Below, one piece after another: positions 44,026-52,876 of a stretch of 64,000 nt of DNA. Under the pieces are notes generated by a model. It was not told the DNA's origin. It saw only the letters and a list, made by a program, of their open reading frames with translations, and searched no databases. Each line of letters starts with the position of its first letter. Position 1 is the first letter of the stretch. The stretch covers positions 27,142 through 91,141 of the forward strand of contig JAIMFC010000002.1 of the NCBI GenBank assembly GCA_019794795.1, read 5' to 3'. The stretch is from Streptococcus gallolyticus (lineage in GTDB: Bacteria; Bacillota; Bacilli; Lactobacillales; Streptococcaceae). The translations under genes and the position numbers were made by a program.

Positions 44026-44355
44026 ATGAAATTGACCAGCATTCCACAAGAAACGATTGCCCGTTGCCTAGCCATTCGCAAGGCTTACAGAGAGTTGGAA
44101 GTCAAGCATCACGACAAAGAGTGGTCGATTGAGGAAGACCTCTTGGCTTTGACCAATGATATTGGCAACATGAACCGCCTGATTATGACCAAGCAGGGGC
44201 GTTACTATGATGAAACGCCCTATACCTTGGAGCATAAAATGGCTGAAAATATCTGGTGGTTAATCGAATTAGCCGACCGACTGGATATTGACATCCAAAA
44301 AGAAATGGAAACCTTTTTAACTCAAAAAGAAGAGTTATTGGGGATTAAAAAATAA
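44026..44355 (+). CDS. MazG-like nucleotide pyrophosphohydrolase-type protein
   Basis: The protein has 109 residues and is all-helical. [45 protein letters not shown] followed by [21 protein letters not shown] resembles the EExxE...ExxD metal-binding layout of MazG-like proteins, with E/D residues on two adjacent helices. The exact substrate is unknown. It lies between the T-box and thrS, so it is induced by threonine starvation. Confidence 0.7.
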   Translation: MKLTSIPQETIARCLAIRKAYRELEVKHHDKEWSIEEDLLALTNDIGNMNRLIMTKQGRYYDETPYTLEHKMAENIWWLIELADRLDIDIQKEMETFLTQKEELLGIKK

Positions 44356-44372
44356 AAAATAAGGAGATAAAC

Positions 44373-46322
44373 ATGATTAAAATCACTTTCCCAGATGGTG
44401 CTGTTCGTGAGTACCCAGCTGGCGTGACGACTTTTGAAATTGCGGAGAGCATCAGCAAGTCTTTGGCGAAAAAGGCTCTTGCTGGTAAGTTCAATGGTAA
44501 ATTGATTGACACCACTCGTGCCATTGAAGAGGACGGCACGCTTGAAATTGTAACGCCTGACCATGAGGATGCCTTTGGCGTTCTTCGTCACTCAGCTGCT
44601 CACTTGTTTGCCCAAGCCGCAAAACGCCTTTTTCCAGAATTGCATCTTGGTGTTGGCCCAGCCATTGAGAATGGTTTCTATTACGATACGGACAATGCTG
44701 GCGGACAAATTTCGAACGAAGATTTGCCAGCTATTGAAGCAGAAATGCAAAAAATCGTTAAAGAAAACTATCCATGTATTCGTGAGGAAGTGACAAAAGA
44801 AGAAGCGCTTGAAATCTTCAAAGACGATCCTTATAAGGTCGAATTGATTTCTGAACATGCTGATGACGCTGCTGGTTTGACCATTTACCGTCAAGGTGAA
44901 TTTGTAGACCTTTGCCGTGGACCACACGTACCGTCAACTGGTCGTATCCAAGTCTTCCACTTGCTTAACGTAGCGGGTGCTTACTGGCGTGGAAATAGCG
45001 ACAACAATATGATGCAACGTGTGTATGGGACTGCTTGGTTTGACAAGAAAGATTTGAAAGACCACTTGACACGCTTGGCAGAAGCTAAAGAACGTGACCA
45101 CCGTAAACTTGGTAAAGAATTGGACCTCTTCATGATTTCTCAAGAAGTTGGTCAAGGTTTGCCATTCTGGTTGCCAAATGGTGCGACAATTCGCCGGACT
45201 TTGGAGCGTTACATTACGGATAAAGAGTTGGCTTCAGGCTACCACCATGTTTACACACCACCGTTAGCATCTGTTGAACTCTACAAAACATCAGGTCACT
45301 GGGACCACTACCATGAAGATATGTTCCCAACTATGGATATGGGCGACGGGGAAGAGTTTGTCCTTCGTCCAATGAACTGCCCACACCACATCCAAGTTTA
45401 TAAAAATCATGTTCGTTCATACCGTGAATTGCCAGTGCGTATCGCTGAGCTTGGTATGATGCACCGCTATGAAAAATCTGGTGCCCTCACTGGTTTGCAA
45501 CGTGTGCGCGAAATGACCCTCAACGATGGTCACATCTTCGTTACTCCAGAACAAATCCAAGAAGAATTCAAACGTGCTCTTCAGTTGATCATTGATGTAT
45601 ATGCTGATTTCAACTTGACTGATTATCGTTTCCGTTTATCATACCGTGATCCTGAGGACACTGAGAAATACTATGATAACGACGAAATGTGGGAAAATGC
45701 GCAAGCTATGCTCAAGGGCGCAATGGATGATATGGAGCTGGATTACTTTGAAGCAGAAGGTGAAGCAGCATTCTACGGTCCAAAACTCGACATCCAGGTG
45801 AAGACTGCTCTTGGTAATGAAGAAACCCTGTCAACTATTCAATTGGACTTCCTTCTTCCAGAACGTTTTGACCTGAAATACATTGGTGCTGATGGAGAAG
45901 AACACCGTCCAGTTATGATTCACCGTGGGGTTATTTCAACCATGGAACGCTTTACAGCTATCCTTATCGAAACTTACAAAGGAGCTTTCCCAACTTGGTT
46001 GGCACCTCAACAAGTTACGGTTATCCCTATTTCAAATGAAGCGCATACTGGCTACGCTTGGGAAGTAGCAAAAGAACTTCGCGACCGTGGTGTCCGTGTT
46101 GAAGTGGATGAACGAAACGAAAAAATGCAATACAAGATTCGTCAAAGTCAAACGCAAAAAGTTCCTTACCAATTGATCGTTGGTGACAAGGAGATGGCTG
46201 ACACGGCTGTCAACGTTCGTCGCTACGGAAGTAAAGAAACACACACTGAAACCATCGCTGAATTTGTAGAGACAATTTTAGCAGATATCGCTCGCAAATC
46301 ACGCCCAGCTGATGCAGAATAA
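44373..46322 (+). CDS. thrS: Threonyl-tRNA synthetase
   Basis: The protein has 649 residues. TGS domain (1-62, [25 protein letters not shown]), editing domain with [16 protein letters not shown] and the late CRGPHVP motif, class II catalytic core with motif 2 around [14 protein letters not shown] and [20 protein letters not shown], and the C-terminal anticodon-binding domain ([13 protein letters not shown] onward). It charges tRNA-Thr. AAGGAGATAAAC precedes ATG. It is controlled by the T-box leader and cotranscribed with the MazG-like gene. Confidence 0.97.
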   Translation: MIKITFPDGAVREYPAGVTTFEIAESISKSLAKKALAGKFNGKLIDTTRAIEEDGTLEIVTPDHEDAFGVLRHSAAHLFAQAAKRLFPELHLGVGPAIENGFYYDTDNAGGQISNEDLPAIEAEMQKIVKENYPCIREEVTKEEALEIFKDDPYKVELISEHADDAAGLTIYRQGEFVDLCRGPHVPSTGRIQVFHLLNVAGAYWRGNSDNNMMQRVYGTAWFDKKDLKDHLTRLAEAKERDHRKLGKELDLFMISQEVGQGLPFWLPNGATIRRTLERYITDKELASGYHHVYTPPLASVELYKTSGHWDHYHEDMFPTMDMGDGEEFVLRPMNCPHHIQVYKNHVRSYRELPVRIAELGMMHRYEKSGALTGLQRVREMTLNDGHIFVTPEQIQEEFKRALQLIIDVYADFNLTDYRFRLSYRDPEDTEKYYDNDEMWENAQAMLKGAMDDMELDYFEAEGEAAFYGPKLDIQVKTALGNEETLSTIQLDFLLPERFDLKYIGADGEEHRPVMIHRGVISTMERFTAILIETYKGAFPTWLAPQQVTVIPISNEAHTGYAWEVAKELRDRGVRVEVDERNEKMQYKIRQSQTQKVPYQLIVGDKEMADTAVNVRRYGSKETHTETIAEFVETILADIARKSRPADAE

Positions 46323-46328
46323 GAAAAT

Positions 46329-46352
46329 GAAGTCCTGCGGGGCTTCTTTTTT
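46329..46352 (+). terminator. Terminator of thrS
   Basis: GAAGTCC tgcg GGGCTTC is followed by six T residues. Confidence 0.9.
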
Positions 46353-46360
46353 GCAACCCA

Positions 46361-46398
46361 AGAAAACGTTTGCATAAGTAGGTGGAACCTGCTATAAT
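46361..46398 (+). promoter_or_regulatory. Promoter of the ABC-2 exporter with a cre-like site on its -35
   Basis: TTGCAT (46370-46375), a 17-nt spacer and TATAAT (46393-46398). AGAAAACGTTTGCA (46361-46374) matches the cre consensus TGAAAACGTTTNCA except at position 1 and covers the -35, the usual geometry for CcpA repression. Confidence 0.6.
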
Positions 46399-46426
46399 GA
46401 GAGATACGAAATAGCAAGGAGTCGCT

Positions 46427-47422
46427 ATGATGACAATGATACGTGTATCTCATTTACAGAAAAATTTCAAGAAAACGATCAAGGAGCCAGGGCTTTTAGG
46501 AGCTATGAAATCTTTAGTTCGACCAGAATACCAGAATTTTGAAGCAGTCAAGGACTTGACCTTTGAAGTTCCAAAGGGGCAGATTATGGGCTTTATCGGT
46601 GCCAACGGTGCTGGGAAATCAACTACAATTAAAATGTTGACAGGGATTTTGACTCCGACATCTGGTTTTTGTCAGATTAACGGAAAAATTCCTCAAGAAA
46701 ATCGACAGGACTATGTTAAGGATATCGGGGTTGTTTTTGGGCAACGGACCCAGTTGTGGTGGGACTTAGCCTTGCAAGAAACCTACACTGTCTTGAAAGA
46801 AATCTATCAGGTTCCTGATAAGGATTTTCACAAGCGTATGGACTTTCTCAATGATATTCTGGATTTGAATGAATTTATCAAGGATCCTGTTCGGACGCTG
46901 TCGCTTGGTCAGCGAATGCGGGCCGATATTGCAGCCTCCTTGCTCCATAATCCCAAGGTTCTATTCTTAGATGAGCCAACGATTGGGCTGGATGTAGCGG
47001 TTAAGGACAATATTCGAAAGGCCATTTCTCAGCTCAATCAAGAGGAAGAGACAACCATTATACTGACGACCCATGATTTGAGCGATATTGAAAATCTTTG
47101 TGACCGGATTTTTATGATTGATAAGGGGCAAGAAATTTTTGATGGCACCTTGGATCAATTAAAAACAACTTTTGGAAAAATGCAGACCTTGGAATTTGAA
47201 GTCATGTCGGGTCAATCTCCAAATCGCTTTTCTTATGAAGGGGTGCCAGATATTCAGGTCAAGCGCGAGAAAAATCACTTGACTGTGCAATATGATCGGA
47301 CACGTTATCAGACGGCTGATTTAATCCAAAAGACTATGAATCAGGTCCAAGTACGTGATGTAGCCATCAAGGAAGCGGACATTGAGGATATTATCCGGCG
47401 TTTCTACCGAAAGGAGCTCTAA
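46427..47422 (+). CDS. ABC-2 type exporter, ATP-binding protein
   Basis: The protein has 331 residues. Walker A is GANGAGKSTT, the Q-loop region VFGQRTQLWWDL, the signature TLSLGQRMRADIAASLL, Walker B VLFLDEPTIGLD and the H-loop LTTHDLSD. The N-terminal MIRVSHLQKNFKKTIKEPGLLGAMKSLVRPEYQ and the ~80-residue tail place it with the DUF990-associated exporter ATPases. AAGGAG precedes ATG 46427; ATG 46430 and 46436 are alternatives. It is first of a three-gene operon with two permeases; the substrate is unknown. Confidence 0.92.
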   Translation: MMTMIRVSHLQKNFKKTIKEPGLLGAMKSLVRPEYQNFEAVKDLTFEVPKGQIMGFIGANGAGKSTTIKMLTGILTPTSGFCQINGKIPQENRQDYVKDIGVVFGQRTQLWWDLALQETYTVLKEIYQVPDKDFHKRMDFLNDILDLNEFIKDPVRTLSLGQRMRADIAASLLHNPKVLFLDEPTIGLDVAVKDNIRKAISQLNQEEETTIILTTHDLSDIENLCDRIFMIDKGQEIFDGTLDQLKTTFGKMQTLEFEVMSGQSPNRFSYEGVPDIQVKREKNHLTVQYDRTRYQTADLIQKTMNQVQVRDVAIKEADIEDIIRRFYRKEL

Positions 47423-48241
47423 ATGAAGACTTTTTGGTATCGATACCGCCCCTTTGTACGGGCGGGGATTCAGGAAATGGTGACCTATCGGGTTAATTTT
47501 TTCCTCTATCGCTTGGGAGATGTGATTGGTGCTTTTGTGGCTTTTTACTTATGGAAAGCAGTTTTCGATTCATCAGCCAATCCCGTTCTCAATCATTTTA
47601 GTTTAGCAGATATGACTTCCTATATTATTGTCGGGTTCTTAACCAATCTATTGACTAAGTCAGATTCATCCTTTATGATTGGCGATGAGGTCAAAGATGG
47701 TTCGATTGTCATGCGTTTACTGCGTCCAGTTCACTTTGCCATATCCTATTTATTTACCGAATTAGGCTTCAAGTGTATGGTCTTTTTATCTGTAGGTTTT
47801 CCATTTTTACTTGGAATGAGTCTTTGGCAAATCTGGCAAGGTCAGACTTTTTTGCAAGTCTTGCTACGATTGGTCATTTATCTGTTTAGCTTGTTATTGG
47901 CCTATCTGATGAACTTTTATTTTAATATTTGTTTTGGATTTACAGCCTTTGTATTTAAAAATCTCTGGGGTTCCAACCTTTTGAAGAATTCCATTGTTGC
48001 TTTCTTATCAGGAAGTCTCATACCGCTGGCTTTTTTCCCAACAATTGTCGCTAAAATATTGTCGATTTTACCGTTTTCATCGCTCGTGTATGCACCAGTC
48101 ATGATCTTTATTGGAAAATATAATCTGCAAGAAACTTTCTTTGCTTTGGGACTGCAGGTGTTTTGGTTGCTCTTTTTTGTGGGCTTGTCTCAGTTAGTTT
48201 GGAAAGCTGTACAGGGACATTTGACAGTTCAAGGAGGTTGA
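47423..48241 (+). CDS. ABC-2 type exporter permease (first)
   Basis: The protein has 272 residues and six membrane segments. RAGIQEMVTYRVNFFLYRLGDVIGAFVAFYLWKAVF at the N-terminus and the KDGSIVMRLLRPVHF motif after helix two are typical of the YrbA/DUF990-type permeases. It starts directly after the ATPase stop codon. It presumably heterodimerises with the next gene product. Confidence 0.88.
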   Translation: MKTFWYRYRPFVRAGIQEMVTYRVNFFLYRLGDVIGAFVAFYLWKAVFDSSANPVLNHFSLADMTSYIIVGFLTNLLTKSDSSFMIGDEVKDGSIVMRLLRPVHFAISYLFTELGFKCMVFLSVGFPFLLGMSLWQIWQGQTFLQVLLRLVIYLFSLLLAYLMNFYFNICFGFTAFVFKNLWGSNLLKNSIVAFLSGSLIPLAFFPTIVAKILSILPFSSLVYAPVMIFIGKYNLQETFFALGLQVFWLLFFVGLSQLVWKAVQGHLTVQGG

Positions 48242-48242
48242 T

Positions 48243-49028
48243 ATGAGACGTTTAGGACGATTACATGGCTTGTTTATCAAGCAATATCTAAAGCAGCTGA
48301 TGGAGTACAAGGTGGATTTTTTAATTGGTGTGCTGGGAGTTTTTTTGACACAGGGCTTGAATATCCTTTTCCTCCAAGTTCTTTTTTCCCATATTCCTAA
48401 TTTACAAGGGTGGAATTTCGCGCAGATTGCATTTATCTATGGTTATTCACTGCTTCCCAAGGGAATTGACCACCTTTTCTTCGATAATTTGTGGGCGGTT
48501 GGTCAGCGTTTGGTTCGCAGGGGGGATTTTGATAAATATTTGACACGCCCTCTCAATCCACTTTTTCATGTATTGGTAGAAACCTTTCAAGTAGATGCTC
48601 TTGGAGAGTTATTGGTTGGCTTTCTACTCCTAGCAAGCAGTGCTGGGAGTATGGAGTGGACAGCAGGGAAGTTGCTCTTGTTTGTCCTTAGTTTGCCATT
48701 TGCGACAGCTATTTATACTTCATTAAAGATTGCGACAGCCAGTATTTCCTTTTGGACCAAGCAATCGGGTGCAGTGACTTATATTTTTTATATGTTTAAT
48801 GATTTTGCTAAATATCCTATGGCAATCTACCATCCTTTTTTGAAATATGTGCTTAGCTTTATTCTTCCCTTTGCTTTTACAGCCTATTATCCTGCAGCTT
48901 ACTTTTTGACAGGGGAAGAATTGGTATTTCGCTTAGGAGGGCTGGTTTTGGCGGCAATCATTTGTCTCAGTCTTTCTATTTTTGTATGGAATAAAGGTTT
49001 GTCTGCCTATGAAAGTGCGGGTTCTTAA
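48243..49028 (+). CDS. ABC-2 type exporter permease (second)
   Basis: The protein has 261 residues and six membrane segments. It has the same fold as its neighbour: HGLFIKQYLKQLMEYKVDFLIGVLGVFL, then RRGDFDKYLTRPLNPLFHV (cytoplasmic loop motif) and a C-terminal WNKGLSAYESAGS. It follows the first permease with one base between stop and ATG. It completes an ATPase-permease-permease exporter whose promoter carries a cre-like site. Confidence 0.88.
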   Translation: MRRLGRLHGLFIKQYLKQLMEYKVDFLIGVLGVFLTQGLNILFLQVLFSHIPNLQGWNFAQIAFIYGYSLLPKGIDHLFFDNLWAVGQRLVRRGDFDKYLTRPLNPLFHVLVETFQVDALGELLVGFLLLASSAGSMEWTAGKLLLFVLSLPFATAIYTSLKIATASISFWTKQSGAVTYIFYMFNDFAKYPMAIYHPFLKYVLSFILPFAFTAYYPAAYFLTGEELVFRLGGLVLAAIICLSLSIFVWNKGLSAYESAGS

Positions 49029-49054
49029 AAATTCTGTTCAATCCTGTACTTTTA

Positions 49055-49273
49055 TGCTAAAATAAACCTATAAAATGAAATGTGAGGTCCTGTGGCGTCA
49101 TGATTAACAAGTAAATCCGAAGTTTCTAGTTTTCATTCTTGAGATACAAGGGTGGAGACTGTACTTTTGAGGTTTCTTGTAGTCTGGCTTGGCGGGATTT
49201 TTCTGTCAAGGTCGTGTTCTGCACGGCTTTTTGTCTACCCGAAACCTTTCTTTTTCAGGCAAGTGAGGTTTTT
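49055..49273 (+). promoter_or_regulatory. Long 5' leader of the ABC-F gene with short ORFs
   Basis: The extended -10 TGCTAAAAT (49055-49063) predicts a leader of about 200 nt before ATG 49274. Two short ORFs fall inside it: ATG 49075 encoding MKCEVLWRHD and, overlapping, ATG 49100 encoding MINK. Later, AGACTGTAC ... GTAGTCT can pair (about 49153-49186), and CGTG ttctg CACG is followed by GCTTTTTGT (about 49213-49230). This layout resembles ribosome-mediated attenuation leaders of antibiotic-responsive ABC-F genes; inference. Confidence 0.5.
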
Positions 49274-50665
49274 ATGGAAGTAGTATATTGTCAACAAGTA
49301 AGAAAAGAAGTAGCAGGTCGTCTCTTATTTGATCTGCCTAGGTTACAGCTGGAGACAGGTTGTAAGGTGGGTTTAATTGGGGAAAATGGTGCTGGCAAAT
49401 CTAGCTTTCTCAAGATTCTTGTGGGGCAGGATAGAGATTTCACAGGTCAGATAGAGGTTATGCAGGATTTTGCCTATCTTCCTCAAATCAAAGAAGAAAC
49501 AGCTCTATCTGGTGGTGAACAAATTTTGCAGGCACTAAAGAAAGCACTGGCTCAAAAGCCTAGACTCCTGCTTTTAGATGAGCCAACTGCCAATCTAGAT
49601 ATGGAAAATCGTCTCTGGCTCATCCACCAATTGCGAAAATACCGAGGGAGTCTGTTGGTGGTCAGTCATGACCGTGACTTCCTCAATCAAATTGTGACGA
49701 AAATCTGGTATCTGGAACACCAGACTATTCGTCAATACCAAGGAAATTATGACCAGTGTACAGAAGAACGGCAGGCTGAACGAAGCCAGAAAGCAGCTGC
49801 TTATCGCGATTATCAAGCCAAGGTCAAGCAACTGCAAGGTGTCTTGGAAGACAAGAAGGTCAAGGCGAAAAAATTAACTAAGAAGAAAAAGTCAGTCAGT
49901 TCTTCGGATTGGAAGGTTAATTCTAGATTGGGTGCCTATGATGGGCAAGCTAAGGCAATGGCCAAGAATGCTAAGGCGATTGAAAAACGCATCGAGCGCA
50001 TGGATAAAGTAGAAAAACCACGAAAGGAATCATGGGTGAAAATGGAGGTGCGAGGGCAGTTGGACAGCACTCTCCACACCCTTTTCCGCCTCAAAGAAAA
50101 TGCGATTTTTGTAGAAGAGAATTATTTGTTTTATCATCCAGAATTAAGCATGACCTTTGGTCAAAAAGTGGCCTTGCTGGGGAGAAATGGTGCTGGAAAG
50201 ACTAGTTTTGTACGACAACTCTTGTCTCATCAGCTGGACGGTTATTATGCGGATAAGTTATCCGTCGCCTACTTTTCACAGAATTTCAGTCAGCTGGACT
50301 TGGAAAAATCCGCCTTTGATAATGCTCGTCAGACTTCTGAGCAGGACCGTGTGACAATCCTTAATCTTCTAGCCATGCTGGGGATTCGCTATGAAAAGGC
50401 TCAACAGAAGGTGGCGACCTTGTCAGGTGGTGAGCGTGTGCGATTGGCTCTAGCCAAGGTTTTATTGAGCGACAGCACTCTGCTGATACTGGATGAGCCG
50501 ACCAATTTTCTGGATGTGGTCACCTTGGAGGCCTTGGAAACCTTTCTAGAAAGCTATCCTGGAAGCCTTCTTCTCATCTCACATGATCCTCGTTTTGTTG
50601 GGGAAATAGCAGAGCAGATTTGGCGGATTGAGGATGGTCAACTTTCTCTAGAAAGCCCAATCTAG
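49274..50665 (+). CDS. ABC-F family ATPase (ribosome-associated, possible antibiotic-protection protein)
   Basis: The protein has 463 residues from ATG 49274 (GTGAGG upstream); the longer frame from 49139 has no ribosome site. Two ABC domains without membrane spans: Walker A GENGAGKSS, signature LSGGEQ, Walker B LLLLDEPTANLD, then a Lys-rich linker (KVKAKKLTKKKKSVSSSDW), and second Walker A GRNGAGKTS, signature LSGGERVRLALAKVLL, Walker B LLILDEPTNFLD. ABC-F proteins act on the ribosome E-site; Msr/Lsa/Vga types dislodge antibiotics. It is divergent in sequence from MsrD as I recall it, so drug specificity is unknown. Confidence 0.88.
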   Translation: MEVVYCQQVRKEVAGRLLFDLPRLQLETGCKVGLIGENGAGKSSFLKILVGQDRDFTGQIEVMQDFAYLPQIKEETALSGGEQILQALKKALAQKPRLLLLDEPTANLDMENRLWLIHQLRKYRGSLLVVSHDRDFLNQIVTKIWYLEHQTIRQYQGNYDQCTEERQAERSQKAAAYRDYQAKVKQLQGVLEDKKVKAKKLTKKKKSVSSSDWKVNSRLGAYDGQAKAMAKNAKAIEKRIERMDKVEKPRKESWVKMEVRGQLDSTLHTLFRLKENAIFVEENYLFYHPELSMTFGQKVALLGRNGAGKTSFVRQLLSHQLDGYYADKLSVAYFSQNFSQLDLEKSAFDNARQTSEQDRVTILNLLAMLGIRYEKAQQKVATLSGGERVRLALAKVLLSDSTLLILDEPTNFLDVVTLEALETFLESYPGSLLLISHDPRFVGEIAEQIWRIEDGQLSLESPI

Positions 50666-50728
50666 GTCAAGAAAAATCCCTCCTCCTGTGTTATAATAGA
50701 AAAGAATTTCCAGAAAGAGGTGTTGATA

Positions 50729-52801
50729 GTGGCGAAAAAGAAAACGGCAAATAACAAGTTACGCAACCACATTCCTAGAAGACTCTATATCCTATTTTCG
50801 TTGGTTGTCCTCTTGTTTACAGCCTTGATTGCACGATTGGCCTACATGCAGATTGTGAATCAGGAATTTTATACCAATAAATTGGCAAAAGCCAGTAAGA
50901 AGACCATTACGACCAGCTCGGTACGTGGTCAGATTTATGATGCCAAAGGAGTTGCTTTGGTAGAAAATGAAGTGGAACAAGTGGTCGCTTTTACTCGTTC
51001 CAACACGATGACAGCGGGGCAAATTAAGCAGATTGCACAAAATTTGCTTGGTTATGTGACAGTGACAAGTGTGTCCAACTCAGACCGAGATCGCGCAGAT
51101 TACTACTTGGCTGATCCAGAAACCTATCGAGAAGTTGTTGCCAATCTTCCTAAAAAGAAAAAATTTGATACAGATGGCAATTATTTGAATGAGTCTACCA
51201 TTTATGCTAATGCAGTAGCGAGCTTGAAGCCCGAACAGTTGAATTTTTCTGAGGAAGAAAACAAGGTCATTGAACTCTTTTCGCAGATGAATGCGGCAGG
51301 TTACTTTGAAACAGTCCATTTGGTGACAGAACCCCTGACAGCTGAACAGATTGCTTTGATCGCTGCCAATGAAAAGAATTTATCAGGCATTTCGACCACC
51401 AGTAACTGGAACCGAGTTGTCAAGGAGACATCGCTAGCTTCCATTATAGGGACGGTAACGACTGAGCAAGCAGGATTGCCACAAGAAGATGCGGCAGAGT
51501 ATTTAGCCAAAGGCTATGCTCTTAATGACCGTGTGGGAACAGCTTACTTGGAAAAACAATACGAAGAAGTTCTCCAAGGCAAACACCAAGTTCGAGATAT
51601 TTTATTGGATAAAAATGGCAGAGTAGACCAGATAAAAACGGTTCAAGAAGGACAAAAAGGGAATAATATCAAGCTAACCCTTGATTTGAAATTCCAAGAT
51701 GGTGTCAATGCTATCTTGAAAAAGCACTTTGATGCTGAGCTTTCAACAGGTAGTGCTCGTTATTCTAATGGTGTTTATGCTGTCGTTCTCAAACCAGATA
51801 CCGGCGATGTCCTTGCCATGGCGGGCTACAAGCATGATACCGAGACCAATGAGGTGTCAGAAGATGCTCTCGGAACTATTACCAATATCTTTGTACCGGG
51901 GTCAATCGTCAAAGGAGCCACCATTGCTTCTGGTTGGGAAAATGGAATTATTTCGGGAAATCAAGTCCTGACGGACCAGCCTATCCAGTTTGCGGGTTCC
52001 AATCCCATTACTTCTTGGTTTACAGCTTATGGCAATCAAGATATCACAGCTGTTCAAGCTCTCCAGTACTCATCTAATACTTACATGGTACAGCTTGCCC
52101 TCAAGATGGCTGGTCAACCCTATATTTACGGCATGACCTTAGCTGAAAATAATCAAATGAGAGAGGCAATGAAAAAGCTGCGGTCTACCTTTAGAGAATT
52201 TGGTCTGGGTACTTCAACAGGTATTGACTTGCCGCTTGAGTCTACAGGCTATATTCCTGAAGAATTCAGTATTTCTAACTATTTGACCAATGCCTTTGGA
52301 CAGTTTGACAACTATACTCCTCTGCAAATGGCCCAGTATGCAGCGACGGTTGCCAATGATGGAAAACGTGTTTCACCGCATTTAGTGCAAGGGGTTTATG
52401 ACAATAAGGAAGACGGTAGTCTAGGCAATCAAATCTCAACGGTGACCGGTAAGGAATTGAATCAAGTCAATGTCTCTGCAGAAGATATGGCTCTTATCAA
52501 GGAAGGTTTCTACCAAGTGGTAAATGGTGCCAGCGGTTTCACAACTGGTCGTGCTATTGCAAACGGAGCTTCTGTGCAAATCAGTGCCAAAACAGGTACT
52601 GCCGAAACCTTTGTCAAAGCGGCAGATGGTCAATTTTTAGACGCAGTCAATACCAATATCGTTGCCTATGCACCGAGTGACAATCCCCAAATTGCGGTAT
52701 CCGTTGTCTTGCCAAATCTTACGGATCTCAATTCAGCGACAAGTAAGGCCATTGTCACAGAAATCGTTAACCTTTACAACTCACTTTATCATATGAATTA
52801 A
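50729..52801 (+). CDS. pbp2b: Penicillin-binding protein 2b (class B transpeptidase)
   Basis: The protein has 690 residues. GTG 50729 is preferred (AGAAAGAGG upstream). A short cytoplasmic head and one transmembrane helix (about 20-42, LYILFSLVVLLFTALIARLAYM) are followed by a dimerisation domain and a transpeptidase domain. The active-site motifs are SIVK (Ser392), SSN (448-450) and KTG (621-623). The residue after SSN is Thr, the form usual in beta-lactam-susceptible pneumococcal PBP2b. It is essential for peripheral/elongation peptidoglycan synthesis. In streptococci recR follows; here recR begins 8 nt later and is cut by a prophage. Confidence 0.96.
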   Translation: MAKKKTANNKLRNHIPRRLYILFSLVVLLFTALIARLAYMQIVNQEFYTNKLAKASKKTITTSSVRGQIYDAKGVALVENEVEQVVAFTRSNTMTAGQIKQIAQNLLGYVTVTSVSNSDRDRADYYLADPETYREVVANLPKKKKFDTDGNYLNESTIYANAVASLKPEQLNFSEEENKVIELFSQMNAAGYFETVHLVTEPLTAEQIALIAANEKNLSGISTTSNWNRVVKETSLASIIGTVTTEQAGLPQEDAAEYLAKGYALNDRVGTAYLEKQYEEVLQGKHQVRDILLDKNGRVDQIKTVQEGQKGNNIKLTLDLKFQDGVNAILKKHFDAELSTGSARYSNGVYAVVLKPDTGDVLAMAGYKHDTETNEVSEDALGTITNIFVPGSIVKGATIASGWENGIISGNQVLTDQPIQFAGSNPITSWFTAYGNQDITAVQALQYSSNTYMVQLALKMAGQPYIYGMTLAENNQMREAMKKLRSTFREFGLGTSTGIDLPLESTGYIPEEFSISNYLTNAFGQFDNYTPLQMAQYAATVANDGKRVSPHLVQGVYDNKEDGSLGNQISTVTGKELNQVNVSAEDMALIKEGFYQVVNGASGFTTGRAIANGASVQISAKTGTAETFVKAADGQFLDAVNTNIVAYAPSDNPQIAVSVVLPNLTDLNSATSKAIVTEIVNLYNSLYHMN

Positions 52802-52809
52802 GGAATTTT

Positions 52810-52836
52810 ATGCTCTACCCAACACACATCAAATAA
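52810..52836 (+). pseudogene. recR: 5' stub of recR, interrupted by prophage integration
   Basis: After pbp2b, AAGGAATTTT precedes an ATG that reads MLYPTHIK and stops. Streptococcal RecR begins MLYPTPIAKLID, and recR normally follows pbp2b directly. The match lasts about 16 bp (to about 52825) and is then lost; the integrase gene lies just beyond. This is therefore attL inside the recR start. Whether the other junction restores recR cannot be seen here. Confidence 0.8.
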
Positions 52837-52845
52837 AACACATAA

Positions 52846-52876
52846 AAACCCCATGAAATCAACGTTCGTGGGGTTT
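52846..52876. terminator. Terminator at the prophage left end
   Basis: AAACCCCATGAA pairs with TTCGTGGGGTTT across a 7-nt loop. It serves the leftward integrase gene and also the rightward pbp2b transcript. Confidence 0.85.

Noticed and set aside
49139-49273. Extending the ABC-F protein to an upstream start at 49139
   Set aside because: The extra 45 residues are Cys/Phe-rich, lack a ribosome site and precede the usual ABC-F N-terminus. The region has leader-like hairpins.
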